A stretch of DNA of 64,000 nucleotides from Halomonas sp. QHL1 (GCF_001882345.1 NZ_MINL01000001.1:2565705-2629704), one strand, 5' to 3'. Positions 43,911 through 54,774 are shown, numbered from the stretch's first letter. Numbers and translations: made by a program. Notes: generated by a model not told the origin, from the sequence alone.

Positions 43911-44555
43911 TCAATATTTATCAAAACAGTAGTCGAACCGTTTTACATCATCACAATAAAGAGACCTTACCAGTTCAACCATATCGTCGTTAACATAATC
44001 ATTACGAAAATCGGATCGATTTGAGGTTATGTTTTCATGGCCTACGTTAATCACTTTATCTAACTTATATTCAACATATTTTATATCGACAGATAAATCT
44101 TCCACCTTCCCCAGATAATCGGTTAAAAGGCAGCCTTGGTTATCAACAACAAACTTACTTTGTGGTTGAAAGATAAAATCTATCTTATCCATATTCTGCT
44201 TAGCAAGCCATTCAAAAAGAAACCGCTCAAAACTATCAAACTGTGGAATTTGATATTGTTCGGGTCGATACATACCCATACTATTGGTCTTACCGACTTT
44301 AGCAAAACGGTAAGCCGATAAAACACGATCCCATGGGTTTCTAACAAAAGAGAATACAAACGCTTTTACAAACAGTTTTGGAAAGAGTGACTGTATCTCA
44401 CTAGCAGTATAATGACCTAATGTTCGACCATAAATGGCCTTATTTAAACTAGTACCCGCAGCTTTAGGTATATGTATATATATACAATTATTGCTTTTCC
44501 AGTACGGATAACGTCTGAACAAGTTCAACTTATGCTTGACGTTTTTACTGTTCAT
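43911..44555 (-). CDS. Sulfotransferase family 2-like protein
   Basis: This protein of 214 residues has the 5'-phosphosulfate loop CIYIHIPKAAGTSLNKAIYG (about 23-42) and the 3'-phosphate motif FSFVRNPWDRVLSAYRFAK (about 69-87), which define PAPS-dependent carbohydrate sulfotransferases. It is expected to add sulfate to a sugar of the repeat unit. The start at 44555 has AAGGAAGATC upstream and overlaps the preceding GT gene by 11 bases; the 44582 start would lie well inside that gene. No sulfate-activation genes are in the window. Confidence 0.85.
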   Translation of the reverse strand: MNSKNVKHKLNLFRRYPYWKSNNCIYIHIPKAAGTSLNKAIYGRTLGHYTASEIQSLFPKLFVKAFVFSFVRNPWDRVLSAYRFAKVGKTNSMGMYRPEQYQIPQFDSFERFLFEWLAKQNMDKIDFIFQPQSKFVVDNQGCLLTDYLGKVEDLSVDIKYVEYKLDKVINVGHENITSNRSDFRNDYVNDDMVELVRSLYCDDVKRFDYCFDKY

Positions 44556-45690
44556 TGATCTTCCTTGAAACCAGTTGAGCATACTGTGACGTCACAAATG
44601 GAATAGTAAATTTCTCAAGATGATTCTTGAGTTCGTCACTCATTACCCTGACACTGGCGTGATTGGATAAAACGTATCTACCCTCGGGGTAAAGGTGCGC
44701 AATGGCTTCAGCCATTTGTTGATAACTTCCGATATCAACGAGACTACCAAAGCGACCATCATCGAGTATTTCTCTGGGCCCACTAGGGCAATTTGTCGAA
44801 ATCACATCCACTCCGCTCCCTAGCGCTTCGATCAATGCATTAGGAAGCCCTTCCCAACGAGATGCAAAAAGAAACAAATGATAATATTTTATTTTCTTTT
44901 CTATATCCGGGTCGAAGGATTTAAGATGAATACGATCAGTAAGGTCTCGACGGACTATTTCTTTTTGTAGCTCATCGTACAGATCGCCTTCACCGTATAT
45001 ATCAAGCTCAATATCGATTTCTAGATCATTAACTGCATGATCAATAGCCCGTATTAGCATGTGTTGATCTTTAGCTTTGGTTAATCTTCCTATATTGATC
45101 GCTTTAATTCGATTTTCCTCCACACTACCTGTGCTTTTTACGCATGGAAAAGTGTGGGGAAGCTCTTCAAAGACGGGGTTATATATACAGTGAACTTTAT
45201 CTTCACTGAAATGATAGTAATTGCACAGCGAGGCGCCAGAATCTTTTGAATTTACTAGTATCAGAGGAGCAGTCCTGCACGATAATCCATGCAGATAGGA
45301 AAGTAGCCTTATCAATGGGGTTTTTCTCAAATTACGATATTTTTCCGAAACGTCTATTCTGACATTGGGTACGCGCAAGCATTTATAAGGCCAAGCTAGC
45401 GCATAAGCTACATAAGTAATTATATTAGGGATATCAGTAAAAGAAAGAATAACATCAGGGCGTTCTTTTTTAATAAACTGTTTTAAAGACCATATCCTCA
45501 ATAATGAATTACCGGCAGCGAGTCTATTAAGCTTAACATTGGCATCAAACTTATACTCTCGTCCCTGTTTTACATGCCAATAAATATAACTAACATCATA
45601 ACCTGTGCTGGCGAAAGCATTTGATAGTTTTACAGCCACTTTTTCGGCTCCGCCACCACCAAATGATGAACAAATAAATGCTACCTTCAT
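44545..45690 (-). CDS. Glycosyltransferase family 4
   Basis: This 381-residue GT4 begins MKVAFICSSFGGGGAEKVAVKLSNAF and has INIGRLTKAKDQHMLIRAIDHA plus FASRWEGLPNALIEALGSGVDVISTNCPSGPREILDDGRFG, a pattern seen in N-acetylgalactosaminyl and galactosyl transferases of capsule loci. ATGA overlap with the upstream GT2 gene. Confidence 0.88.
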   Translation of the reverse strand: MKVAFICSSFGGGGAEKVAVKLSNAFASTGYDVSYIYWHVKQGREYKFDANVKLNRLAAGNSLLRIWSLKQFIKKERPDVILSFTDIPNIITYVAYALAWPYKCLRVPNVRIDVSEKYRNLRKTPLIRLLSYLHGLSCRTAPLILVNSKDSGASLCNYYHFSEDKVHCIYNPVFEELPHTFPCVKSTGSVEENRIKAINIGRLTKAKDQHMLIRAIDHAVNDLEIDIELDIYGEGDLYDELQKEIVRRDLTDRIHLKSFDPDIEKKIKYYHLFLFASRWEGLPNALIEALGSGVDVISTNCPSGPREILDDGRFGSLVDIGSYQQMAEAIAHLYPEGRYVLSNHASVRVMSDELKNHLEKFTIPFVTSQYAQLVSRKINEQ

Positions 45691-46607
45691 AAGGATTTTT
45701 TCCTTAAAAAAGCACTAAATTTCGCAAAATTTTGTGGAGTAATAAGTTTTATTAACTGCTTAATTCCAGTTCTATCAAGACATCCAAAATAAATTACTTT
45801 CAACTCTGAGAGGGAGAAGATACCAGTCCTCTTCCTTGCTGCTAACCAAGAAATATTTTTCCTATTTGAAAGTTTTTTTAAAGAAACATTCACACTTGCT
45901 TTTGGGTGACTAGCTATGTATCGCATAGATGTTTGATGCACAGGGTGCTGAGTTTCTACGCTAGCCTTACCATAAATAACTCCACTGTTATCCAATACAT
46001 AACATGACGTCACAATAGGAGATACCACTATTGAATTACAGTTGAGTAACAGCCTAAGCCAAAGGTCGCTATCACCCCCTCGCTTACACTCCCCAGCTGG
46101 AAACCCACCGGCAGAAATAAAAAGTTCTCTTTCGATGACTACCGCGTTTGTGTGAAATATATCTTTTTGAGAAAATCTTTCCAACGCTATATCATATTCA
46201 ATTTTCTCTTCCTGTGGATGAAAAAATCCACTCTTTTTGCTTTTGAAAATTTTCTCTCTAGATAAGCTATAAAAACTCACGCGATGATACTTATTAATCA
46301 ATTCGTATGCTGTCTGAAGATGGTTTGGATACCAAACATCATCCGCGTCGAGAAATGTAATCCATTGATGCTTAGCTTTATCGACTCCCAGGTTTCTAGC
46401 TGCATAGCCTCCAGGCCCAGGAGTTCCTCTACTAAGTATTGTCACCTTTTCTGACTCATAGGGTTTAATTAACTCAGTGCTTCCGTCACTGGAACAATCA
46501 TCGATCAGAATTAATTCGAACTCACTAAATGTTTGAGCCAGCACTGAGTCAATAGCTGCTACCACGTATTCTTTTTTATTATGCACTGGCATTATTACTG
46601 AAAACAT
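45687..46607 (-). CDS. Glycosyltransferase family 2
   Basis: This 306-residue GT-A enzyme starts MFSVIMPVHNKKEYVVAAIDSVLAQTFSEFELILIDDCSSDGS and has the metal-binding DADDVWYPNH (D-x-D) at about 92-101. A 175-base AT-rich spacer separates it from the next upstream gene. Specificity unknown. Confidence 0.87.
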   Translation of the reverse strand: MFSVIMPVHNKKEYVVAAIDSVLAQTFSEFELILIDDCSSDGSTELIKPYESEKVTILSRGTPGPGGYAARNLGVDKAKHQWITFLDADDVWYPNHLQTAYELINKYHRVSFYSLSREKIFKSKKSGFFHPQEEKIEYDIALERFSQKDIFHTNAVVIERELFISAGGFPAGECKRGGDSDLWLRLLLNCNSIVVSPIVTSCYVLDNSGVIYGKASVETQHPVHQTSMRYIASHPKASVNVSLKKLSNRKNISWLAARKRTGIFSLSELKVIYFGCLDRTGIKQLIKLITPQNFAKFSAFLRKKSL

Positions 46608-46782
46608 AGTTTTCCCCCGCTAAATTTTACACTTAACGAAAGCTTATACTTTAATTTTAATATTTTTAAAAATTAAGACCTTCTACATGTTGCCAGAGAT
46701 AAAGTAAGGCTAGGCCAATCTATCAACTTATGACAAAAAAATAAATTTACAGTACATAGGGATATCCTAAAATTATACAATT

Positions 46783-48012
46783 TCAATCAATAATATTATG
46801 GTACATGCCAATAAGAAGATTGTTTTGATGTTCTTTATTATAATCCTGCTCAACCTTGGCTCTCCCTGCTTGCCCTAGTTTAGACCAAGATTCCGGTCGC
46901 TCAGCGAGATAAGCGATTTTTTGGGCTAATGCGCTAACATCCCGCTCAGGGACAAGATATCCTGAGACACCATCATCCACTAATTCAGGAATACCGCTAT
47001 GCAATGTCGACAAAACAGGCATTCCTGAAGCCATAGCCTCCATAAGCGAGACAGGAATTCCTTCTTGATCACCATTACTGGCTTTAATACTAGGCAATAT
47101 AAAAACATCTGCATCAGCGAGTAGTTTTTGTACTTCACCATGAGGCAGTGCACCATGGAGTTTTACACAGTCAGAAATTTCAAGTGAGGTGACTAAGCAC
47201 CCAATTTCTTCAGATAAAGGACCTTCACCAATTATATCATAATCAAACTTAATATTAGGGTGCTCTTTTTTCACCTGCGCCACAGCCTGAATCGCGTAGG
47301 AAAGTCCTTTTTTTTCTACAAATCTTGCAGTTGTAATTATTTTCAAAGGTCTGGAACTCGCAACACGTTCTCGATAACTGAACTGACTAACATCAATACC
47401 AACTCGATGCACAAAAACTCGAGATTCAGGTGCCCCTATATCTAATAATTTTTTTTTCCAAAACTCACTTACTGGTAGAATCAAATCAGCTTCTTCAAAA
47501 ACAGGCCTATAAATATTTTTAGAGGTAGTATTCTGTAAAGCGGCAGATACATCATGACCATGAAAAGTTACTACTAGTTTTTTTGCAAACCCGAGCCTTT
47601 TTAAATAAGCGCCAAACACTCCATTATGTCCAAAGTGGCAGTGTAGGATATCAACGGGTTGAATAGTCAGAGCTGTATTATAAATGTAAGGCAGGTTCAG
47701 ATTTACTGAACTTTTCCCAAAACGCATTATGTTCATACTTTTCAGATAATTTAAATTACCACTAGCCAGATGGTGAATAGTTTGACTTAAAATTCCTTTG
47801 ATGCGGTTTATTTTATTTAAGGGTGCCTGATAGTACCATACTCGCGATTTTAACGGCTCCTGGTAGTATCCAAGACTTTCCCATGCAGCTTCCATTCCCC
47901 TATGTGCAAGAACATTTACATCGTAATCATTATCCAGTAGTCCAGTTACATGCTGCATGACAAAAGTTTGAGAAGTCATTGGAAACATACTAGACATTAC
48001 GCATACACGCAT
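46783..48012 (-). CDS. Glycosyltransferase family 4
   Basis: This protein of 409 residues has MRVCVMSSMFPMTSQTFVMQHVTGLL, HGHDVSAAL and the donor domain ITTARFVEKKGLSYAIQAVAQVKK with LPSIKASNGDQEGIPVSLMEAMASGMPVLSTLHSGIPELV, the pattern of colanic-acid-type GT4 enzymes (WcaL/AmsK-like). The ATG at 48012 is chosen; an in-frame GTG lies nine bases further upstream. AT-rich spacers of 175 and 166 bases flank it. Confidence 0.87.
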   Translation of the reverse strand: MRVCVMSSMFPMTSQTFVMQHVTGLLDNDYDVNVLAHRGMEAAWESLGYYQEPLKSRVWYYQAPLNKINRIKGILSQTIHHLASGNLNYLKSMNIMRFGKSSVNLNLPYIYNTALTIQPVDILHCHFGHNGVFGAYLKRLGFAKKLVVTFHGHDVSAALQNTTSKNIYRPVFEEADLILPVSEFWKKKLLDIGAPESRVFVHRVGIDVSQFSYRERVASSRPLKIITTARFVEKKGLSYAIQAVAQVKKEHPNIKFDYDIIGEGPLSEEIGCLVTSLEISDCVKLHGALPHGEVQKLLADADVFILPSIKASNGDQEGIPVSLMEAMASGMPVLSTLHSGIPELVDDGVSGYLVPERDVSALAQKIAYLAERPESWSKLGQAGRAKVEQDYNKEHQNNLLIGMYHNIID

Positions 48013-48178
48013 TTTTATCACTTTTTATTTGGGTAGTTGATGTCAATTGTTATGTTAAACATGTTTTTCTGGTTAATCGCAGATGATGATAAAACAATAA
48101 AGTATTGACATAAGAAACTATAAACCCATATCAGTTTTATTAACGATTAAACCATTATCGATAGATATCAAAAAAGAG

Positions 48179-50158
48179 CTATATATTGCTGCTTTTATTT
48201 TTCACTCTATCAACACCGTAAAGGAATTTTCTTATTTTATTAACTAATTGACGGGGTAAAAAGGCCGCTACCAATGCCACTATAGTATTTCGAGAGGTGG
48301 GGGCATGGAAGAAAGCTTTTAACGCGAGACGCCGTGCAGTTTTTATATCATTCCAATGAGATGTCATGTGACGGTTTGCACTTTGGGTAAGGAACAAGTG
48401 AGCTACGCCTTCTCTTCTCATCTGTACTTGATGCTTCAAATAAAACTGATCTCGTGCTTCAAGGTTAGCCTGAATATTTAGTGATCGTCTAGCATCAGTA
48501 TCAGTCGAAACAGTCCTAATATCGTGATATCTGACAAGAGGTTCCTCAATAAAATCGAAACTATAGAACCTGGATATTCGCAACCAATAATCGTAGTCTT
48601 CAACTGCAGGTAGTGTTTCATCAAAAAACCCAACACTCCTTATAATATTTTTTCTTATCATAGCGCTGCTTGCTCCAGCATGTAAAAGGTTTTTAACCAG
48701 CATATGTGGATAAATATTTCCTCGATAACTAGCTAAAAACAAATCCTTTATTTCACCGTCACATATGGTTTCAACACCCGTGTATACAACACCAATGTCT
48801 GAGGATGATTTTTGAAACAACGCAACTTGCTTAGCGATCTTTTCTGGATACCATTCGTCATCATCATCAAGAAAAGCTACAAATGACGCCTGTGCTTCTC
48901 TAAGACCTCGGTTACGCGCCTCAGCGACACCCCGGTTTTCCTTTTGCCTAATATATTTAATTCGAAAATCATTATATTCTTTAATGACTGAGTAAGGGTC
49001 ATCGCGTGAACAATCATCTATGACGAGAATCTCAATATCTTTGAAAGTTTGTGCAACAACACTATCTAAAGCACGATGTAGCAAATGCGCTCTGTTATAA
49101 ACAGGGATAATGACACTTACCGTGGGTAGTTTAACTTTTAGGACAGAAGCCAAAGCAGATGAGCCCGCTTGTTCTTTAGTCACGGACTCATTGAGCCAAT
49201 CGACTCTTTCTGAAAAATTATCAGGTGTAGGCTTTGTTCCCCTTATGCCTTTTGAATAACGTGTCCACCACCTAGTGCTTTTTAAAAAAAAAGATTTTAA
49301 ATAAAATAATTGGTATGCCCTTTGTTTCGAATTGGCATCACTATGAATTTTTTTATCAACTTTATTAGCATCATTGGCAACAACTCGGTACGCTCGACTC
49401 AACGAATCTTGATACTTTTTCTGTATATCAAACTCGTCTAGCATACGGGCAATCTTATCTAAAACGTATATACGCCCTTTTAACCCTTCCAAGGTTTTGC
49501 CTTTTCCACTCAAAGACTCTTGACCGGATGGAAGTTTTCGATAATACGCAGTACCTTTATTAGTTTCAATAAAACGAATACCCTGTGCTAATGCACGCAT
49601 TATTATATCGCCGTCTTGATTTATGGTGGCTTCTTCGTCCCATCCTCCTATCTTAGTGAAAGCTTCTCTGGACCATAGAATAGAACTAGGGGGGTAATAC
49701 CATCCGGTTAGCCAAGCACTAAGCGCATCTTGGCCTGGCCAACGCAAAGCACACGATGGGGGTTTTGCTAACCAACTTGCATCAATTTTTTCGAGTCGAA
49801 GCCAGGGGCAAGCAGCGACACCATTTTGTTCTAACATCAGTGCATCTGATAAAGCTTCTAGTGTATCTGGCCCGATAACATCATCTGCATCCATGAACAT
49901 CAGTGCATCACCTATACTAACTGACGCTCCTAAATTACGTGATTTAGGGGCACTCCTAAATACCTCTGAATACACTCTAATTTTGTCAGAATTTTCGCCT
50001 GATAACTGACGAGCAATTGTTATACTTTCATCATCTGAATCATCATCAATAATAATAATTTCTACAGGAGGCAAGCTTTGTTTTAGTAGAGAGGTTACAG
50101 CTTCGGCTAGGTATTTTTCAGCGTTATGGCATGGTATTATTACCGAAATGGAAGGCAT
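48179..50158 (-). CDS. Two-domain glycosyltransferase (GT2-GT2 fusion)
   Basis: This 659-residue protein contains two family 2 domains. The first starts SISVIIPCHNAEKYLAEAV with DADD near residue 86; the second starts at about residue 345 (TVSVIIPVYNRAHLLHRALDSVV) with LDDDDEWYPEK and the GASSAMIRK segment. A helical linker joins them. Such fusions may add two sugars in turn or make an alternating backbone. ATG 50158 has TGGAGC seven bases upstream; 50185 is less likely. The longest GT in the cluster. Confidence 0.88.
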   Translation of the reverse strand: MPSISVIIPCHNAEKYLAEAVTSLLKQSLPPVEIIIIDDDSDDESITIARQLSGENSDKIRVYSEVFRSAPKSRNLGASVSIGDALMFMDADDVIGPDTLEALSDALMLEQNGVAACPWLRLEKIDASWLAKPPSCALRWPGQDALSAWLTGWYYPPSSILWSREAFTKIGGWDEEATINQDGDIIMRALAQGIRFIETNKGTAYYRKLPSGQESLSGKGKTLEGLKGRIYVLDKIARMLDEFDIQKKYQDSLSRAYRVVANDANKVDKKIHSDANSKQRAYQLFYLKSFFLKSTRWWTRYSKGIRGTKPTPDNFSERVDWLNESVTKEQAGSSALASVLKVKLPTVSVIIPVYNRAHLLHRALDSVVAQTFKDIEILVIDDCSRDDPYSVIKEYNDFRIKYIRQKENRGVAEARNRGLREAQASFVAFLDDDDEWYPEKIAKQVALFQKSSSDIGVVYTGVETICDGEIKDLFLASYRGNIYPHMLVKNLLHAGASSAMIRKNIIRSVGFFDETLPAVEDYDYWLRISRFYSFDFIEEPLVRYHDIRTVSTDTDARRSLNIQANLEARDQFYLKHQVQMRREGVAHLFLTQSANRHMTSHWNDIKTARRLALKAFFHAPTSRNTIVALVAAFLPRQLVNKIRKFLYGVDRVKNKSSNI

Positions 50159-50456
50159 GTCATGCTCCAGAAACTTAATTATCACTAGCGATATGGCGCA
50201 TTAACTTCTTCGCATTTTACTTAGTTAGTATTTTAGATTATGGAATTTTTATAAGTGAGATGTAAGAAGTCAGCTGCATTGCAATCCTGAGGTACCGATA
50301 ATCCAATAAAATAAAGTATATGGAAGCCATCTATACCATGGCCCTTATCATCATAGCAGCTCTAACATGGCTCATGTGCAGAGCAAGTATTTCATACATA
50401 GCCCATAACGATGAGCCAGTAATTCTATCCTTTGTAATAGTTAATCTATCCTCGCT
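50159..50456. other. AT-rich spacer between the two-domain GT and the ABC flippase
   Basis: About 300 bases with no supported gene; a 77-codon plus-strand frame (50320-50553) runs into the ABC gene and has no coding character. An internal promoter is possible but none is clear. Confidence 0.4.
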
Positions 50457-52253
50457 TCATGCATGCTCTGCCATTCGCCTGAAAATTTCGTTGCGTGCAG
50501 CCAACTCGTCATGGCTGCCCTGGTCTATAACTTTGCCATCGGCTAACAAGTAAATACTGTCGCATTGTTTTACAGTAGCCAGGCGATGCGCAATCATGAT
50601 GATGGTCTTCTTTCCGGCGAAATTATGAATAGCATCCATCACTAGTTTTTCGGTAATGCCGTCCAATGAGCTTGTTGCTTCATCGAACACCAGCACGTCA
50701 GCATCATCGTAAAGCGCACGGGCAATGCCGATGCGCTGACGCTGCCCCCCGGAGAGCTGAATGCCGCGCTCTCCCACACCCGTTTCCAACCCATTCGGTA
50801 ACCTCTCCAGAAATTCATCCAAGAGGGCCATCTTGGCTGCGTGTTTTACGCGTTCATCATCGATTTCTTCTGGCGGTAAGCCAAAAGCGATGTTTTCCCG
50901 AATGCTAGCATCCGACAGAAAAATGCTCTGTGGCACAAAGCCTACATTATTCTGCCAAGCGCGCAGCTCCTTACCACTTAGCGGCTCGCCGTCTACCTTC
51001 AACGAGCCAGATTGCGGTGTAATTAGGCCTAATAGGATGTCGATGGCAGTAGACTTTCCTGATCCGGTGGACCCTACCAATCCGATCACGTGATTTACTG
51101 GTACCTCTAGCGTCATGCCACTCAGCGCTTTCTCCGCTGTACCGGGGTAGCTAAAATGGATGTTATCCAGGGTGATGACTTGCTTGGGCGAGAGCTTACC
51201 TGCTTTGTCGGCATGTTGGGCTTGTGTAACGTGCTGACTAGCCACCAAGTCCTCCTCTAATATATCAAAGGAAGCGATGTTGCCTTTTATAGTCGCCAGA
51301 CTGGCGTAGATCTGCTGGAAGGCTGGCAGCAATTTGAAACCCGCCAGAGCGTACATAGAGAGAATCGGCAGAATGTTACCCAAGTTACCCTCGTAGGCGG
51401 TTAGCAGGTAGAGTACCAATAAAATCACCGCACCAAAGGCCAACAGTTCCATGCCGTATCGTGGCACCTGGGAAAGAGCGCTTGTAACGCCTTTCGCCCT
51501 AGCAAACTTTCGGTTGGTTATTTCAAAACGCCGATTGAAATCTGCCTGACGGCCGAGCAATAGCGTATCTTTGATGCCACCAAAACCTTCATTCATTAGT
51601 TTGAAGCGAACTCTGCTAGTGGCGGAAATAGTTTTGCCATTGCGTACCAGTCGCTTACGCACCGTATGGAAAAGCACCCAATACGCCGTGCCGAAAAGCA
51701 TCACACCGGCCATCGCCACTAATGGATTGAATATAAAGATCGCTGTCGTCATTACCAACGCAAGCGTCCCCTTGGCATTCATCTTCATTAACGGTTGGAT
51801 GACACTACCGGTAACGCGCAAAGCTTCCTGGGAAATTTTGTTGATCAGTTGGCTGCTGCTACCACTGGCATGGAAAAGCCATGGCTGCTGCATATAATGC
51901 TGGAAAAGGCGGATAGATAGCTCCGCGCCGACTTGCTCAGCATAGAGCGCCAGCCGCCAGGTAACGTAAATAGAGATCGCAGCGGCACTTGCCAGGGCTA
52001 TAATTACCGTGACCCCCAGCCAAAAAATAAACTGCCGAGGGCTTTCCACTCCACTGGCCTGATAGAGCTGCGCAAGTGTGCCGTCACCCTCCAGGCGGCC
52101 AATATCGCCTACCACCGCCATGAAGGGGCCAATCGCTGCAACGCCCGCCACTTCGGCAAAGGCCATTAGCACCACGAGCACTTGCATGCCGAGAAGCTTC
52201 TTACGCTGCTCTCTAGCAAGCAATTTCCAAAGCCGCCTTACACGTTTAAACAT
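50457..52253 (-). CDS. ABC transporter, PglK/MsbA-like lipid-linked oligosaccharide flippase
   Basis: This 598-residue fused exporter has six transmembrane segments in the first 320 residues and a C-terminal ATPase with Walker A GSTGSGKST, signature LSGGQRQRIGIARAL and Walker B VLVFDEATSSLD. Single-gene ABC flippases of the PglK type flip undecaprenyl-linked oligosaccharides. No Wzx (MATE-like, twelve-helix) gene is in this locus, so this protein is the likely flippase of the repeat unit. That assignment is from context. Confidence 0.8.
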   Translation of the reverse strand: MFKRVRRLWKLLAREQRKKLLGMQVLVVLMAFAEVAGVAAIGPFMAVVGDIGRLEGDGTLAQLYQASGVESPRQFIFWLGVTVIIALASAAAISIYVTWRLALYAEQVGAELSIRLFQHYMQQPWLFHASGSSSQLINKISQEALRVTGSVIQPLMKMNAKGTLALVMTTAIFIFNPLVAMAGVMLFGTAYWVLFHTVRKRLVRNGKTISATSRVRFKLMNEGFGGIKDTLLLGRQADFNRRFEITNRKFARAKGVTSALSQVPRYGMELLAFGAVILLVLYLLTAYEGNLGNILPILSMYALAGFKLLPAFQQIYASLATIKGNIASFDILEEDLVASQHVTQAQHADKAGKLSPKQVITLDNIHFSYPGTAEKALSGMTLEVPVNHVIGLVGSTGSGKSTAIDILLGLITPQSGSLKVDGEPLSGKELRAWQNNVGFVPQSIFLSDASIRENIAFGLPPEEIDDERVKHAAKMALLDEFLERLPNGLETGVGERGIQLSGGQRQRIGIARALYDDADVLVFDEATSSLDGITEKLVMDAIHNFAGKKTIIMIAHRLATVKQCDSIYLLADGKVIDQGSHDELAARNEIFRRMAEHA

Positions 52254-52351
52254 ACAAACCTATCGTCAACTTTTTAGTAAAAAGAAAAGGTGCGCAACCT
52301 GCATTTCACAAGCTAGTAATTATGCGGTTCTGATAACCGTGATACTGGTGA

Positions 52352-53689
52352 TTACACCGACTTGATATCGCGCCCCACAGAGTAGTAGGTAAAGCCTTGC
52401 TTACGCATGCGTGCTGGCTGGAACATATTGCGCCCGTCAAAGAGTGTAGGCTGGCTGAGATGAGACTTGATGAGGTCAAAGTCAGGGGCGCGGAAGCTCT
52501 GCCATTCAGTCAGGATGGCTAGTGCATCGGCCCCCTTCAATGCGGCTTCTTTTGTGCCACAAAGTGTTAGGTCGTCACGCGTACCATAGATACGCTGCGC
52601 TTCTTCCATCGCTTCAGGATCGTATGCCTGCACGTTAGCACCCGCTTGCCATAGCGCTTCCATCAACACGCGGCTAGGCGCTTCACGCATGTCATCGGTG
52701 TTGGGTTTAAATGACAGCCCCCACAGAGCAAAAGTTTTGCCTGCAAGCTGCCCGTCGAAGTGTCGATTCATCTTCGTGAATAGTGTGGTCTTCTGTTCCT
52801 GGTTCCGAGCTTCAACAGCCTTGAGCACCTTGGCGTCAAAATCGATGTCGCTAGCTGTGCGGATCAGCGCCTGAACATCTTTAGGAAAACACGATCCGCC
52901 ATAGCCCACCCCAGGGTAGATGAAATGATAACCAACACGTGGGTCGGAGCCGATGCCTTGACGGACCATCTCGATATCGGCGCCAAGCAGCTCGGCGAGA
53001 TTTGCCATTTCGTTCATGAAGCTGATCTTGGTCGCCAGCATACAGTTGGCCGCATATTTGGTGAGCTCTGCACTTCTCACGTCCATGACGATTACCTTGT
53101 CGTGGTTACGATTGAAGGGCGCGTACAGCTCTCGCATCACCTCTATTGTGGCCTCATTCTCCGTACCGATGATAATCCGATCAGGTTTCTGACAGTCGGC
53201 AACCGCACTACCCTCCTTAAGGAACTCCGGGTTAGAGACCACATTAAAGTACAGGTCTTTGCAATTGCGCTTTTCCAATACTTCGGTCACCTTGGCACTG
53301 ACTTTGTCGGCAGTGCCTACTGGGACAGTGGACTTGTTGATGATGATCTGGTCACGCTCCATGTGCTCCGCAATCGTCCCTGCCACTGCCAAGACGTACT
53401 GCAGGTCAGCAGAACCATCCTCGTCCGGCGGCGTTCCGACAGCAATCAACTGAACTTGACCATGCTTTACGCCTGCTCTCGCATCAGTGGTGAACTCTAA
53501 CCGACCTGCTGCGTAGTTCTCTCGTACCAGTGATTCAAGACCAGGCTCATAAATAGGGATGTTCCCCTGGTTTAACCGCTCGACTCTCTCAGCGTCCACA
53601 TCCACGCATATGACGTGATGCCCCACATCAGCCAAGATGGCACCTTGTACCAAGCCTACGTACCCTGTTCCAAACACAGTAACGTTCAT
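52352..53689 (-). CDS. ugd: UDP-glucose 6-dehydrogenase
   Basis: This 445-residue enzyme makes UDP-glucuronate from UDP-glucose using two NAD. It has [20 protein letters not shown] (4-23), the [13 protein letters not shown] loop and catalytic Cys267 in [13 protein letters not shown]; the C-terminal domain includes [19 protein letters not shown]. It feeds the adjacent epimerase gene (62-base gap). Length and motifs are standard. Confidence 0.93.
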   Translation of the reverse strand: MNVTVFGTGYVGLVQGAILADVGHHVICVDVDAERVERLNQGNIPIYEPGLESLVRENYAAGRLEFTTDARAGVKHGQVQLIAVGTPPDEDGSADLQYVLAVAGTIAEHMERDQIIINKSTVPVGTADKVSAKVTEVLEKRNCKDLYFNVVSNPEFLKEGSAVADCQKPDRIIIGTENEATIEVMRELYAPFNRNHDKVIVMDVRSAELTKYAANCMLATKISFMNEMANLAELLGADIEMVRQGIGSDPRVGYHFIYPGVGYGGSCFPKDVQALIRTASDIDFDAKVLKAVEARNQEQKTTLFTKMNRHFDGQLAGKTFALWGLSFKPNTDDMREAPSRVLMEALWQAGANVQAYDPEAMEEAQRIYGTRDDLTLCGTKEAALKGADALAILTEWQSFRAPDFDLIKSHLSQPTLFDGRNMFQPARMRKQGFTYYSVGRDIKSV

Positions 53690-53751
53690 GCCATGCCTTT
53701 CCTATTCCTTGTCATACCACCGAGCGGATACAGTGCTCGGTCGCAATGCGA

Positions 53752-54774
53752 TCACACCTGATAATAATCGCGGTACCAAGCAACAAAGTTTGCAACACCC
53801 TCTTCCACCGGCGTGGCGGGTTGGTAATCGACTGCCTTTTTCAGCTCCTTGCTATCGGCATAGGTGTCTGGAACATCACCTGGCTGCAATGGTAGTAAAT
53901 CTTGCTTGGCCGTTTTACCTAATGCTTTCTCAAGCGCTTCTATATAAGCGCTTAGCTTCACCGGATTATTATTACCAATGTTGTAAAGACGGTAGGGCGC
54001 ATTACTGGTGGCAGGATCAGGATCATCACTGCTCCACTCTGCATTAGCTTCTGCTACTTGATCGCTGGCGCGAATCAAACCTTCGACGATATCGTCGACA
54101 TACGTAAAATCACGGGTATGGCTGCCGTGGTTGAATACCTGGATCGGCTCATCCGTTAAGATATTTTTTGTGAATTTAAACAGCGCCATATCCGGACGTC
54201 CCCAAGGACCATATACCGTAAAGAAACGAAGCCCGGTTGTAGGTAGATTAAATAGATGGCTATAACTATGTGCCATCATTTCATTGGCTTTTTTAGTAGC
54301 GGCATAAAACTGAAGAGGGTGATTAGCACCATCATGTTCAGAGAATGGCATGTGTGTATTGGCACCATAAACAGAGCTGGTGCTCGCATACGTTAAATGG
54401 GGTGTTTTAGCGTAGCGGCAGGCTTCCAGCACGTTGGTGAATGCAATAATGTTGCTTTCCACATAGCTATGCGGATTTTCGATAGAGTAGCGAACTCCCG
54501 CTTGCGCCGCCAAGTGAATAACACGGTCAAACGTATGCTTTTCAAAGCACTCTTTTACTGCCGCTTGATCCGCTAAGTTGTTACGAATGAAATGAAAAGG
54601 TGTGCCTGTTTTTTGCGAGAGGCTACGTAGTTGCTCAAGCCGACATTCCTTGATGTTTATATCGTAATAATCATTAACATTATCAAAACCGACGACCTCG
54701 TCGCCTCTTTCTAATAAACGAGTGACCGTGTGAAAGCCAATAAAGCCTGCCGCGCCAGTTGTAAGAATCTTCAT
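53752..54774 (-). CDS. UDP-glucuronate 4-epimerase
   Basis: This 340-residue short-chain dehydrogenase/reductase has the NAD motif [10 protein letters not shown] (7-16), the early signature [17 protein letters not shown] typical of UDP-GlcA epimerases (LspL/CapI type), and YAATKKANE (Tyr-x3-Lys). It turns UDP-glucuronate into UDP-galacturonate. Placed directly downstream of wzc and upstream of ugd in the transcript. The symbol is left blank because several names are used for this enzyme. Confidence 0.88.
   Translation of the reverse strand: MKILTTGAAGFIGFHTVTRLLERGDEVVGFDNVNDYYDINIKECRLEQLRSLSQKTGTPFHFIRNNLADQAAVKECFEKHTFDRVIHLAAQAGVRYSIENPHSYVESNIIAFTNVLEACRYAKTPHLTYASTSSVYGANTHMPFSEHDGANHPLQFYAATKKANEMMAHSYSHLFNLPTTGLRFFTVYGPWGRPDMALFKFTKNILTDEPIQVFNHGSHTRDFTYVDDIVEGLIRASDQVAEANAEWSSDDPDPATSNAPYRLYNIGNNNPVKLSAYIEALEKALGKTAKQDLLPLQPGDVPDTYADSKELKKAVDYQPATPVEEGVANFVAWYRDYYQV

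Noticed and set aside
52925..53500. 191-codon plus-strand open frame over ugd
   Set aside because: Antisense to UDP-glucose dehydrogenase; no ribosome site or domain.
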